Source: Acidimicrobiales bacterium (GTDB taxonomy: Bacteria; Actinomycetota; Acidimicrobiia; Acidimicrobiales; SZUA-35). From it: a stretch of 49,446 nucleotides of DNA. The position numbers and the translations under genes were made by a program. Position 1 is the first letter of the stretch. Every line of letters starts with the position of its first letter. Positions 41,504 through 49,446 of this stretch are shown here, one piece after another. Under the pieces are notes generated by a model that was not told the DNA's origin, did no database searches, and saw only the letters and a program-made list of their open reading frames with translations. The DNA is taken from contig JABDIY010000215.1 in NCBI GenBank assembly GCA_013003535.1, positions 1 through 49,446 on the forward strand, given 5' to 3'.

Positions 41504-41517
41504 GACCCAGCCCTCAG

Positions 41518-41590
41518 GCCCCCATCGTTCAGCGGCCTAGGACTCTGCCCTTTCACGGCAGCAACACGGGTTCGAATCCCGTTGGGGGTG
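41518..41590 (+). tRNA. tRNA-Glu (anticodon TTC)
   Basis: A full cloverleaf is seen: acceptor GCCCCCA with TGGGGGT (first pair G-U), D arm GTTC/GGAC, anticodon stem CTGCC/GGCAG with loop CTTTCAC (TTC), and T arm ACGGG-TTCGAAT-CCCGT. CCA is not encoded; discriminator G at 41590. Confidence 0.95.
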
Positions 41591-41614
41591 CGCAGCCAGC
41601 TTGCTGGTCAATTA

Positions 41615-41689
41615 GGTCCCGTGGTGCAGCCTGGAGTGCACGCCGCCCTGTCAAGGCGGAGGTCGCGAGTTCAAATCTCGTCGGGACCG
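41615..41689 (+). tRNA. tRNA-Asp (anticodon GTC)
   Basis: Acceptor GGTCCCG pairs with CGGGACC; D arm GTGC/GCAC; anticodon stem CCGCC/GGCGG around CTGTCAA (GTC); T arm GCGAG-TTCAAAT-CTCGT with a G-T pair. Discriminator G; no CCA encoded. It is 24 bases after tRNA-Glu. Confidence 0.95.
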
Positions 41690-41724
41690 CTTCAAATTTC
41701 TCAGCTCAGCGAGCGACACGGTTT

Positions 41725-41797
41725 GGTCGGGTAGCTCAGTCGGCAGAGCGACCGCCTGAAAAGCGGTAGGTCACCGGATCGACGCCGGTCCCGACCA
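41725..41797 (+). tRNA. tRNA-Phe (anticodon GAA)
   Basis: Acceptor GGTCGGG pairs with CCCGACC; D arm GCTC/GAGC; anticodon loop CTGAAAA (GAA) on stem ACCGC/GCGGT; T arm ACCGG-ATCGACG-CCGGT. The T loop begins with A instead of the near-universal T54, which is unusual for an elongator tRNA. Discriminator A at 41797; CCA not encoded. Confidence 0.93.
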
Positions 41798-41806
41798 CAC
41801 TGCAAG

Positions 41807-41826
41807 CCAGCGCCCTCGGGCGCTGG
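41807..41826 (+). terminator. Hairpin terminator after tRNA-Phe
   Basis: CCAGCGCCC (41807-41815) pairs with GGGCGCTGG (41818-41826) with a very tight loop, and TTTGTAAGTTTT follows on the plus strand. It should end the tRNA transcript. Confidence 0.75.
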
Positions 41827-41889
41827 TTTGTAAGTTTTGCAGGCCAAGTTGCAACGCAAGTGCCGCTACCACCTCCATATACTTTGCAA

Positions 41890-42303
41890 ATGGCGCCGTC
41901 GAAAAAACCTATGTCAAATGATCATAAAGCTGCATTGAACGAAGGCCGTCAGCAAGGAAGAATCGTGCGCATGTATCTTGAGGGTTTGGATGCCACCCGA
42001 CCCAAAAGAGGGCGCAAAAGAACCAAGGAGACCGTGGCCAAGCGGATCGATGCCATCGAGGTCGAAATGGAACGAGCCCAGCCCCTTCGCAAGCTCGAGA
42101 TGATCCAAGAACGGATCGACCTTCAGGAGGAGCTGGCGAAATTTGACACAACTGTGGATATCGCCGCTCTGGAGAAAGATTTCATCTCCGTTGCAAAGTC
42201 CTACGCGGAGCGGAAAGGCATCTCCTACGCGGCCTTCCGGGAACTCGGGATCGAGGCCGCCGTGTTGAAGAAGGCCGGTATCAGCAGGGCCGTTCACAAG
42301 TAG
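41890..42303 (+). CDS. Small basic/helical protein of unknown function
   Basis: The 137-residue product starts MAPSKKPMSNDHKAALNEGR, contains a Lys/Arg-rich patch (RPKRGRKRTKE), a long charged helix likely to be a coiled coil (KRIDAIEVEMERAQPLRKLE, continuing with ERIDLQEELAKF), and ends with a compact motif ERKGISYAAFRELGIEAAVLKKAGI that looks like a small DNA-binding or helical module. I recall similar unnamed proteins from acidimicrobial genomes. Nucleoid-associated or regulatory role is a guess. The ATG at 41890 is used; the frame is open to 41860. Confidence 0.75.
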   Translation: MAPSKKPMSNDHKAALNEGRQQGRIVRMYLEGLDATRPKRGRKRTKETVAKRIDAIEVEMERAQPLRKLEMIQERIDLQEELAKFDTTVDIAALEKDFISVAKSYAERKGISYAAFRELGIEAAVLKKAGISRAVHK

Positions 42304-42321
42304 AAACGCAGTCCCGGCCGT

Positions 42322-43740
42322 TCAGAGAATTCGGGCACCCCGATAGGTCGCCGCATCAGGTCGCTCGGCGGCGAGCGAATGAATCGCCGCCACCGTTGCA
42401 CCGATTTGCCGGTCGATTTGTCCCAATAGGGCGGAGGGATCACCGATCAGTTGTTCGAGCTGATCAGCATCTCCAGGAAAGCGATCGTTCTCTGCCAGCG
42501 ACTTCAAAAGGGCCGCACCTGTCGCCGAGCCGTTTCGCATACCCAAAGCGGCAGCTACTGCGGCCTCTTTGATCATCTCATGGGCCTCTTCCCGACCCAA
42601 ACCGTGACGCACCGCATGGGCCAAGAGGGTGGGGGTGGCCACGAACGGAAGGTAACGAGCGAGTTCGGCTGCGATTACTTTGTGGAAAAACCCCAACCCG
42701 TTTGCGAGCGCAAGCGATGTCTCGAGGAGACCATCGATCGCGAGGAAAGCGTCCGGTAGCAATACCCTTCGAACCACCGAACACGAGACATCGCCCTCGT
42801 TCCATTGATCGCCGGTGAGCGATGCTGCCATCGTGAGGTGGCCGCGAAGGATCGCATGGAATCCGTTGATTCGCTCGCACGATCGGCTGTTCATCTTGTG
42901 GGGCATCGCCGACGATCCAACTTGACCCTCGCTGAACCCCTCGGTGGCAAGGTCATGACCAGCCATGAGCCGGATCTGGAGGGCCAGATTGGCCGGGCCC
43001 GACGCTAACTGCACCAACGCAGCCACCACCTCGAAGTCCCGTGATCGAGGCGCAACCTGTCCGACCGAGGTCAGGACGTTGGGGATACCCAGCTGGGCGG
43101 CAACCTGTTCCTCCAGTGCGTCCACGGCGCGGGGACTGCCCAAGAGGTCGAGCTGATCTTGCTGGGAGCCGACCGGACCCTTGATGCCTCGAACGGCGAA
43201 ACGAGATCGGACGCTGTCCAGGCTGGCGAGAGCCGCCAGCAACTCCTCGGCGTATTGGGCGATCCGTTTTCCTACCGTTGTTGGTTGCGCGGGGACGTTG
43301 TGGGTTCGTCCAACGACTACGAGCGAAGCGTGTTCAGTCGCCAGTTCGGCCCAACGGGTCAGCAGCGCCGTTGTTTTGTTGCTGACCAGCTCCAGAGCCT
43401 GAAACGTGAGCATGGCTTCAACGTTCTCAGTGAGATCCCGCGAGGTCATCCCTTTGTGGGCATGTTCGACGCCCGCCAACGCTGAGAATTCTTCGATTCG
43501 GGCCTTGACGTCGTGGCGATTCACCCGCTCACGCGCGGCGATGCTCTCCAAGTCAACCTTTTCCACCGCCGCCTGGTAGGCGGAAATATCGGCCGTTGAA
43601 ATAGGAAGGCCCAGGTCAGACTGGGCTTTCATCACTGCTATCCAAAGATGACGCTCGGCGATGACGCGCTGCACGGGGTCGAAGATTGCCCGCATCTGCT
43701 CACTCGCATAGCGCTCGGCTAGGACATTTGGCACTGTCAT
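42322..43740 (-). CDS. purB: Adenylosuccinate lyase
   Basis: PurB removes fumarate in two steps of purine synthesis. The 472-residue protein carries the fumarase/aspartase signature GSSAMPHKMNSRSCER, HKGMTSRDLTENVEA with the catalytic His region, and VVGRTHNVPAQPTTVGKR. Its stop lies 19 bases from the convergent small basic gene. Its start (43740) is about 90 bases from the divergent zinc-finger gene. PurA lies nearby on the same strand, so both AMP-branch enzymes cluster here, with the zinc-finger gene between them. Confidence 0.95.
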   Translation of the reverse strand: MTVPNVLAERYASEQMRAIFDPVQRVIAERHLWIAVMKAQSDLGLPISTADISAYQAAVEKVDLESIAARERVNRHDVKARIEEFSALAGVEHAHKGMTSRDLTENVEAMLTFQALELVSNKTTALLTRWAELATEHASLVVVGRTHNVPAQPTTVGKRIAQYAEELLAALASLDSVRSRFAVRGIKGPVGSQQDQLDLLGSPRAVDALEEQVAAQLGIPNVLTSVGQVAPRSRDFEVVAALVQLASGPANLALQIRLMAGHDLATEGFSEGQVGSSAMPHKMNSRSCERINGFHAILRGHLTMAASLTGDQWNEGDVSCSVVRRVLLPDAFLAIDGLLETSLALANGLGFFHKVIAAELARYLPFVATPTLLAHAVRHGLGREEAHEMIKEAAVAAALGMRNGSATGAALLKSLAENDRFPGDADQLEQLIGDPSALLGQIDRQIGATVAAIHSLAAERPDAATYRGARIL

Positions 43741-43829
43741 CTCTGAAATCCTTCCATCGCACTTAAGGAGCCACCGTTTGATGACGATTCAAGCGGTGCA
43801 AGTCTGCCCGATCTGAAAGCTCTCGATAC

Positions 43830-44792
43830 ATGAATGGCCGCTGTCAAAACGATCTCATGGACTACGCAGCAGACATCTGCGACTCCTGTGGGGATCAGTT
43901 CTGCGAGAAGTGCTTGGTGCACCCGCGCGGTCCCAAGGGACCACCGTTCTGCACGAATTGTGCCATGGCGCTCAGCGGGGTCCGAAACAGGCGCCCGGTC
44001 AAGCCGATCGGACGGGGTGAGATCAAGCGCCGTCGAAAGGCGCTGAGGGCCGAACTCAACGAACAGGATTCGGGCCAGGCGATTAGCATGCCCGGCACCG
44101 ACCTGATCAACGGACCCGAGCTGGAGCGTCAGGCCGAGCTGGATCAGGAAAAGGATTCGGGCATCATGAGCCGCTTCCGGCGTCGCAAGACCGACCGCCC
44201 TGCGGAGCAGCAGAGTGACCCGGGCGAGCTGTTCGCGGATGACGAAGCTGTCTTCGAGACGACCGTGGCCGGCGGAAGACGAGCCACCGATCCCGAACTT
44301 GGCGAAAACGAGCCACCGGTCTTCCCTGACACGCCGGACGAATTCCAATCATCCAGCCACAATGACCATTCTTCCGCAACCGCACTGCTGAACCAGCTCC
44401 GCGAAGGGGACGGCGGTATAGATGAGGACGTCTGGCTCCCAGCTGCTGACCAAAGCTCTGCCGCCTGGAGCCTGCCGGAAATGCCACAACAGTCACCACT
44501 GGGGGCGAGCGGACCCTGGGGCGCCGTAGCCTCGGCGCCGGTGGCGCCAAGCACCGATGCCGCTGCGGAGCCGGTACCAACCCCGGAACCGTTTTCCGAG
44601 TCGGACGCTCCGATGTTTGTTACCGAAGCTGAACTGAAAGCGCAGGGCCCCAAGGACATCGACACCTCAGGAAATTGGGTACCACCGATCCTCCGCGGCA
44701 TGGCGCCCTCGGCAGGATCAAATGGCGCCGAATTGACCAGGCGTCGCCGACGACCCGAACCGACGGAGCAGCCGCCGGAGACCGAAAGCTAA
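43830..44792 (+). CDS. Zinc-ribbon/B-box-like protein with long low-complexity tail
   Basis: The 320-residue protein starts with a Cys-rich zinc-binding module: C5, C17, C20, C25, C28, H31, C41, C44 ([24 protein letters not shown]). This resembles a B-box. A basic stretch ([14 protein letters not shown]) follows, and then a long acidic, Ser/Pro/Ala-rich, probably disordered tail ending in RRRRRPEP. No membrane segment. It lies between purB and purA on the opposite strand. Minus-strand frames over it are shadows. Function unknown; a scaffold or nucleic-acid-binding role is possible. Confidence 0.75.
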   Translation: MNGRCQNDLMDYAADICDSCGDQFCEKCLVHPRGPKGPPFCTNCAMALSGVRNRRPVKPIGRGEIKRRRKALRAELNEQDSGQAISMPGTDLINGPELERQAELDQEKDSGIMSRFRRRKTDRPAEQQSDPGELFADDEAVFETTVAGGRRATDPELGENEPPVFPDTPDEFQSSSHNDHSSATALLNQLREGDGGIDEDVWLPAADQSSAAWSLPEMPQQSPLGASGPWGAVASAPVAPSTDAAAEPVPTPEPFSESDAPMFVTEAELKAQGPKDIDTSGNWVPPILRGMAPSAGSNGAELTRRRRRPEPTEQPPETES

Positions 44793-46066
44793 GAGAAATC
44801 CAGATACTGCTTGCGGCCAGGCCCGGTGGAAACCAGTGAGATCCCTACTCCGGCCTGTACGGACAGCTCGTCGAGGAACGATTTGGCGTTTGGTGGCAGG
44901 TCCTGGACCGAACGAACCTCAGTGAGGTCCTTCTTCCAGCCCGGCATCTCAATGTAGATCGGTTCGGCGCGATGGATGAGCGACTGGTGGTAGGGAAGCT
45001 TCGATACCTCTTCACCATCGATCTTGTAGCCGGTGCAGATCTTGACCGTGTCAAGCTGGTCGAGCACATCGAGTTTGGTGATCGCCAGATCGGTCAGGCT
45101 GTTGAGCCGCACCGCATGGCGCAGCATCACCGCATCCACCCAGCCGGGCCGCCGTCGCCGACCGGTATTGGTTCCGTACTCCCGACCAACGTCTACCAAA
45201 TAATCGCCGATGTCATCGAACAGCTCTGTGGGGAAGGGTCCTGACCCCACCCGGGTCACGTAAGCCTTCGCGATCCCGATGACCCGGTCGATGTGTCTTG
45301 GCCCAACACCGGCACCGGTACACGCACCGCCCGCCGTGGGATTGGAGGAAGTTACGAATGGATATGTTCCATGGTCGAGGTCCAAGAACGTGGCCTGGGC
45401 ACCTTCGAAGAGAACGTTTTCCCCGTTCTCCAAGGCGCTGTGGATGAGATCGATGCTGTCGGCGATCAGAGGTTCGATACCGGGAAGGCATTCTGCGAGC
45501 ACCTTGTCGGCGAGTTGGTCCGGGTCGATTGGCAAACGGTTGAACACCCGGGTGAGAATCGTGTTGGCATGACCCAGGGCCGTGTGCAGCTTCGCTCGAA
45601 AGATCTTCTCGTCCAGCATGTCCTGGACCCGGATTCCGAGCCGCATCGACTTGTCAGCGTACGCCGGACCAATGCCGCGTTTTGTGGTGCCCAACTTGGC
45701 ATCCCCCAAATGTCGCTCGTGGAGGGCATCCAGCTGTTGGTGGTACGGCATGATCAGGTGAGCGTTGCCAGACACCTTCATCCGACTCACATCCACGCCG
45801 CGCTCTTCCAGCATGGCCATCTCGGCCAGCAGCACAAACGGGTCAACCACAACACCGTTGGCGATCACCGGCGTGGTGTGGGGATACAACACACCGCTCG
45901 GAACCAGCTGCAAAGCGAAGCTCTCGCCGTTGACGACCAAGGTATGACCGGCGTTGTGCCCACCCTGAAATCGAACGACCATCGAAGCGTCGGCGGCAAG
46001 AAGGTCAGTGAACTTCCCCTTGCCTTCGTCGCCCCACTGAGTCCCTAACACTATTGTCGCTGGCAC
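44789..46066 (-). CDS. purA: Adenylosuccinate synthetase
   Basis: PurA joins IMP and aspartate with GTP to form adenylosuccinate. The 425-residue protein has the GTP loop [24 protein letters not shown] with the catalytic His, [14 protein letters not shown] and [18 protein letters not shown], near the family's usual length. Its 3' end overlaps the convergent zinc-finger gene by four bases. The ATG at 46066 is used. Confidence 0.96.
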   Translation of the reverse strand: MPATIVLGTQWGDEGKGKFTDLLAADASMVVRFQGGHNAGHTLVVNGESFALQLVPSGVLYPHTTPVIANGVVVDPFVLLAEMAMLEERGVDVSRMKVSGNAHLIMPYHQQLDALHERHLGDAKLGTTKRGIGPAYADKSMRLGIRVQDMLDEKIFRAKLHTALGHANTILTRVFNRLPIDPDQLADKVLAECLPGIEPLIADSIDLIHSALENGENVLFEGAQATFLDLDHGTYPFVTSSNPTAGGACTGAGVGPRHIDRVIGIAKAYVTRVGSGPFPTELFDDIGDYLVDVGREYGTNTGRRRRPGWVDAVMLRHAVRLNSLTDLAITKLDVLDQLDTVKICTGYKIDGEEVSKLPYHQSLIHRAEPIYIEMPGWKKDLTEVRSVQDLPPNAKSFLDELSVQAGVGISLVSTGPGRKQYLDFS

Positions 46067-46124
46067 GCTGCAAGAGGCTACCGGCGAAACGATGGTCTAC
46101 TCTCCCGTTGACCGGCGGTCGGCG

Positions 46125-46142
46125 CAAGTCGACCCAAGTCGA
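46125..46142. repeat. Two CAAGTCGA copies one helical turn apart
   Basis: CAAGTCGA occurs at 46125-46132 and 46135-46142, period 10, in the 83-base gap between the clpB stop and the purA start. It could be a regulator site for purA, but at eight bases it may be chance. Confidence 0.3.
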
Positions 46143-46149
46143 ACCTGTG

Positions 46150-48660
46150 TCACGACACGACGATCTCGTCATCCTTGACATCAACGGTGACAGTGCCTCC
46201 GTCGAGAACAGATCCTTCCAGGACAAGAACAGCAACCCGGTCGCCAACTTCTTTCTGGATCACCCGCTTGAGGGGCCGGGCGCCGAAGGCCGGGTCATAA
46301 CCGATGTCGGCCAATTTGGCCTTCGCGGCATCGGTGACCACCAGAGCGATACGCCGCTCGATGAGTCGCTCAGCGAGATGCTGCAGCTGGATGTCCACGA
46401 TGCTGGCAAGATCCTCCCGCGTGAGTTCGGTGAATCGGACGATGTCATCAACCCGATTGATGAACTCGGGCCTGAAGAAATCCTTCGGGTCACCGGGCAG
46501 ATTGCTCGTCATGATCAGGACGACGTTGGTGAAGTCGACCGTGCGTCCCTGACCGTCGGTGAGGCGGCCGTCGTCCATCAATTGCAGTAGGACGTTGAAG
46601 ACATCGGGATGGGCCTTTTCGAGCTCGTCGAGCAGCACAACGGCATATGGTCGCCGCCGAACCGCTTCAGTGAGCTGGCCACCCTGGTCGTATCCCACGT
46701 ACCCGGGCGGAGCGCCGATCAATCGACTCACGGCATGTTTCTCCATGTACTCGCTCATGTCGATCCGGGTCATCGCCCGCTCATCGTCGAAAAGAAACTG
46801 AGCCAGCGATCGAGCGAGCTCGGTCTTGCCAACGCCGGTTGGCCCGAGAAAGAGAAACGAACCGATCGGACGGTTGGGGTCGGAGAGCCCAGCGCGACTG
46901 CGCCTGATCGCCGAACTTACAGCGGCAACCGCTTCGTCTTGGCCGATCACCCGACGATGCAGTTCTTGCTCGAGACGGAGGAGCTTCCGGGATTCGCTCT
47001 CAACCAGTCGGCTCACTGGGACACCGGTGGACCTGCTCACGACGGCGGCGATGTCCGATTCGTCAACTTCCTCCTTGAGCATCGTGTGATCGGCTTGGAG
47101 GACCTCCAGAGCGGCGGTGGCCTCAGCCACACTGCGTTCTACTGCCGGGATACGCCCATAACGCAGCTCGGCAGCCTTTTCCAAATCAACCTCACGTTCA
47201 ACTTCGCGGTTGAGCCCTTCCAACTCTTCTTTCAGACGCTGGATCGTGCCGATGGCTTCCTTCTCGTTCTGCCAGTGCGCCCGCATTGCGGCGGACTCCT
47301 CCTGAAGGTCGGCCAGTTCTGCCTGGAGTTCCTCCAAACGAGCAACCGAAGAATCGTCGGTTTCTTTCTGCAGCGCCACCTGCTCCATTTCAAGTTGACG
47401 AATGCGGCGCTCCACCACATCGATCTCAGTGGGGAGGGAGTCGATCTCGATCCGAAGACGGGAGGCAGCCTCGTCCATCAGATCGATGGCCTTGTCGGGA
47501 AGGAACCGGCCCGTGATGTACCGATCCGAGAGGACCGCCGCCGCCACGATGGCAGAGTCTTGGATTCGGACGCCGTGATGAATCTCGTAACGTTCCTTCA
47601 AGCCGCGCAGGATCGCAATACTGGCTTCCACCGATGGTTCACCGATGAATACCTGCTGGAAACGGCGCTCCAGCGCGGGATCCTTTTCTACATATTTGCG
47701 GTACTCGTCGAGGGTGGTGGCACCGATCATTCTCAACTCGCCTCGAGCCAGCATTGGCTTGAGCATGTTGGATGCGTCCATCGCAGACTCACCGCCGGCG
47801 CCGGCACCCACCACCGTATGCATCTCGTCGATGAAGGTGATCACCTCTCCGGCAGCGTCAGTGATCTCCTTCAGGACCGCTTTCAGACGCTCTTCGAAAT
47901 CACCGCGGAACTTTGCGCCGGCAAGCATGGATGACATGTCCAGCGAAATGACGCGCCGATCCTTCAGGCTTTCGGGGACATCACCTTCGGCGATTCGTTG
48001 AGCAAGGCCCTCGGCGATCGCGGTCTTACCAACCCCCGCTTCCCCTATGAGCACCGGGTTGTTCTTCCGGCGCCGGCTGAGCACCTGAATCACCCGGCGG
48101 ATCTCTTCATCGCGTCCGATCACGGGGTCGAGCTTTCCGGCGCGGGCGTCCTTGGTCAGATCCCGACCGTACTTCTCCAGCGCCTGGTATTGGTCCTCGG
48201 GGTTCTGACTGGTTACCCGATGGGAACCTCGAACTTCCTGAAGTGCTGCCAGAAGGTCAGCACGCCGCAAGTCCAGGCGAGCAGCCGTTTTCCCACCGGG
48301 ATCCGGGTTGGCCAACGCCAGCAAAAGATGCTCGGTGGACAGATACTCATCGCTCAGTTCGGTGCGAACGGAATCGGCGTCGTCCATGACACGGTTGAAC
48401 TGTTTCGAGAACCGGGCGTCGCTACCGAAGGCCTTCGGCAGATCGGCCAGCGCCGCCTCCAGCTCGGTCTTCAGTGCCGCCGGTTGCTTGCCCATCCTCG
48501 ACAGCAAAGGGAGAACGACACCCTCGGCTTGGCCAAGCAGAGCGAGAAGAAGATGGTCAGGTGTTACTTCGGGGTGAGAGTCGGTGCGGGCCCGATCGAT
48601 GGCGGCCGCGATCGCTTCTTGGGTCTTGACGGTCCATTTATTTGGGTCGAGTGTGGCCAT
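46150..48660 (-). CDS. clpB: ATP-dependent chaperone ClpB
   Basis: ClpB disaggregates proteins with DnaK. The 836-residue protein has the N-domain, two AAA+ modules ([15 protein letters not shown] and [14 protein letters not shown] as Walker A, with [12 protein letters not shown] and [11 protein letters not shown] as Walker B), and a coiled-coil M domain (residues about 400-520). In the second AAA+ module the segment between TSNL and FRPEFINR is only PGDPKDF, clearly shorter than in E. coli. It follows hspR, the usual repressor of this operon in actinobacteria. Confidence 0.96.
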   Translation of the reverse strand: MATLDPNKWTVKTQEAIAAAIDRARTDSHPEVTPDHLLLALLGQAEGVVLPLLSRMGKQPAALKTELEAALADLPKAFGSDARFSKQFNRVMDDADSVRTELSDEYLSTEHLLLALANPDPGGKTAARLDLRRADLLAALQEVRGSHRVTSQNPEDQYQALEKYGRDLTKDARAGKLDPVIGRDEEIRRVIQVLSRRRKNNPVLIGEAGVGKTAIAEGLAQRIAEGDVPESLKDRRVISLDMSSMLAGAKFRGDFEERLKAVLKEITDAAGEVITFIDEMHTVVGAGAGGESAMDASNMLKPMLARGELRMIGATTLDEYRKYVEKDPALERRFQQVFIGEPSVEASIAILRGLKERYEIHHGVRIQDSAIVAAAVLSDRYITGRFLPDKAIDLMDEAASRLRIEIDSLPTEIDVVERRIRQLEMEQVALQKETDDSSVARLEELQAELADLQEESAAMRAHWQNEKEAIGTIQRLKEELEGLNREVEREVDLEKAAELRYGRIPAVERSVAEATAALEVLQADHTMLKEEVDESDIAAVVSRSTGVPVSRLVESESRKLLRLEQELHRRVIGQDEAVAAVSSAIRRSRAGLSDPNRPIGSFLFLGPTGVGKTELARSLAQFLFDDERAMTRIDMSEYMEKHAVSRLIGAPPGYVGYDQGGQLTEAVRRRPYAVVLLDELEKAHPDVFNVLLQLMDDGRLTDGQGRTVDFTNVVLIMTSNLPGDPKDFFRPEFINRVDDIVRFTELTREDLASIVDIQLQHLAERLIERRIALVVTDAAKAKLADIGYDPAFGARPLKRVIQKEVGDRVAVLVLEGSVLDGGTVTVDVKDDEIVVS

Positions 48661-48742
48661 GGGAGTGCTCCTTTTCGGATCGGCATGGGGTCAAACGATT
48701 CCTCAGCAATGACCCCGAACGTGGTGATGAATGTGCGTCGTT

Positions 48743-49141
48743 CTAGAAATAGCGGTGACGGGAATAGAGAGACAGGGATTGGTGGAGCGGGACAAGGTCT
48801 CGGCGGTGCTGGCGATGGGCTTCCTGCACGGCGTGGACCAGTTCGGACTCCAATTGCTCGATCCGCTGCTCGCGAGCGCGGACGGTTGCCTTGAGACTCT
48901 CGATTTCACGTTCGAGAGCAAGAACCGTTTGGACACCGGCCAGATTCAACCCCGCATCGGTGAGTTGGGCGATCCGGCTGAGCCGGTCGAGGTCAGCGTC
49001 TGAATACCGCCGCGAGCCCCCACGGGTTCGAGCCGGTTCCACCAGCCCTTTCCTTTCATAAATCCGCAGCGTCTGAGGATGAACTCCGGCCAGCTCGGCG
49101 GCAACACTGATGACGTAGACGGCTTGTGTGTATTCGTTCAT
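48743..49141 (-). CDS. hspR: MerR-type heat-shock repressor HspR
   Basis: HspR represses dnaK and clpB operons by binding HAIR sites with DnaK as co-repressor. The 132-residue protein has a MerR HTH (VYVISVAAELAGVHPQTLRI, then YERKGLVEPART and GSRRYSDADLDRL) followed by a long coiled coil. It sits between the DnaJ-type gene and clpB, as in many actinobacteria. I did not see a clear CTTGAGT-N7-ACTCAAG site in the gap before clpB, so control may act on the upstream promoter outside the window. Confidence 0.92.
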   Translation of the reverse strand: MNEYTQAVYVISVAAELAGVHPQTLRIYERKGLVEPARTRGGSRRYSDADLDRLSRIAQLTDAGLNLAGVQTVLALEREIESLKATVRAREQRIEQLESELVHAVQEAHRQHRRDLVPLHQSLSLYSRHRYF

Positions 49142-49156
49142 TTTGTTTCGCCTCCT

Positions 49157-49446
49157 TTACTGGGCGTTCTTGAAAAGGTGATCTCGGACGTTGGGGTCGG
49201 ACAGCCCGGCCAACGCTTTCTTCTGTTCTGCGGTGAGGTGCGTGGGAACCGATAGCTCCACGGTCACCAGGAGATTGCCGGTGGCGTTCTTGGTCTTCAC
49301 GCCGGCCCCCTTGATGCGGAACGTGCGGCCGGTGGGCGTGCCAGGGGGGATCCGAAGGGTCTTCACCTCTCCGGTCAGGGTGGGCACCTTGATGTCGGCG
49401 CCTTCGGCGGCTTCCACCAGGGTGATCGGGACCGTCAGGGTGAGGT
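49157..49446 (-). CDS. DnaJ-type co-chaperone, C-terminal part (cut by window edge)
   Basis: The last 96 codons of a DnaJ/CbpA protein run off the right edge. They show the second substrate-binding beta domain (LTLTVPITLVEAAEGADIKV; LRIPPGTPTGRTFRIKGAGV; LLVTVELSVPTHLTAEQKKA) and end in DPNVRDHLFKNAQ. It is placed 15 bases upstream of hspR. It fits dnaJ of a dnaK-grpE-dnaJ-hspR operon; the zinc-finger region and J domain lie outside. Confidence 0.88.
   Translation of the reverse strand, partial: LTLTVPITLVEAAEGADIKVPTLTGEVKTLRIPPGTPTGRTFRIKGAGVKTKNATGNLLVTVELSVPTHLTAEQKKALAGLSDPNVRDHLFKNAQ

Noticed and set aside
43737-44348. Minus-strand frame of 203 codons opposite the zinc-finger gene
   Set aside because: The plus-strand product has an ordered Cys-rich module and a proper start; the minus product is low-complexity shadow.
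1-49446. CRISPR arrays, insertion sequences or prophage
   Set aside because: No array-like repeats, transposase or phage structural genes were seen; the HNH gene alone is a common chromosomal family.

Overview
The window reads as a chromosome segment of a moderately GC-rich actinobacterium, most probably of the class Acidimicrobiia or close to it. This rests on family content, not on a search: mycothiol synthesis (mshA), a WhiB regulator, an RsiG-type c-di-GMP coiled-coil protein, rex-hemA-hemC-hemD, hspR-clpB, clpS next to a DUF2017 gene, a DUF222/HNH '13E12' gene and GTG/TTG starts. I see no phage, insertion sequence or CRISPR array. Most genes are tightly packed and many overlap by 1-8 bases (ATGA, GTGA, TAATG), which indicates translational coupling.

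Layout. 1-6.3 kb: an old-yellow-enzyme/FAD fusion resembling N-methyl demethylases, a YbaK-type tRNA-editing domain, then hemD, hemC, hemA and rex on the minus strand (tetrapyrrole synthesis beside its usual redox regulator). 6.3-10.8 kb: acyl-CoA ligase, CAP-domain secreted protein, then proC, a SAM hydrolase, a 29-residue membrane microprotein and a YbjN protein as one coupled run. 10.8-14.2 kb (minus): mshA, an XRE regulator, the RsiG-like protein, a multi-pass membrane protein and a MoaD/ThiS protein. 14.2-19 kb: histidine phosphatase, lipoproteins, tRNA-Lys and two tandem glutaminyl-cyclase-like lipoproteins, the first lacking the conserved active-site features. 19-22.3 kb: acyl-ACP desaturase behind a perfect palindrome, a small protein coupled to an ATP-dependent DNA ligase, dUTPase and oligoribonuclease. 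22.3-25.5 kb: HNH protein, acyl-ACP thioesterase, WhiB and an unrecognised 74-codon gene. 25.5-30 kb: TlpA- and CcdA-like thiol proteins, a poly-gamma-glutamate hydrolase-like protein, an ABC exporter and pdxH.

30-40.7 kb is the respiratory core: an aa3/caa3-type cytochrome oxidase (ctaC with a C-terminal cytochrome c, ctaD with a fused tail, ctaE, a subunit IV, a CtaG-like assembly factor) with heme o synthase (ctaB) and heme a synthase (ctaA). Upstream of ctaC on the same strand lie a second set: a subunit-I homologue that has lost every heme and copper ligand, a second subunit-III-like protein and an unknown multi-pass protein. This apparently non-catalytic oxidase module is the most striking feature of the window. 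TlpA and CcdA upstream could supply reductant for cytochrome c or CuA maturation (inference).

40.7-49.4 kb: clpS and its DUF2017 neighbour, a tRNA-Glu/Asp/Phe cluster ended by a hairpin, a small conserved-looking basic protein, purB, a zinc-finger/low-complexity protein, purA, clpB, hspR and the 3' end of a dnaJ-type gene cut by the window edge.
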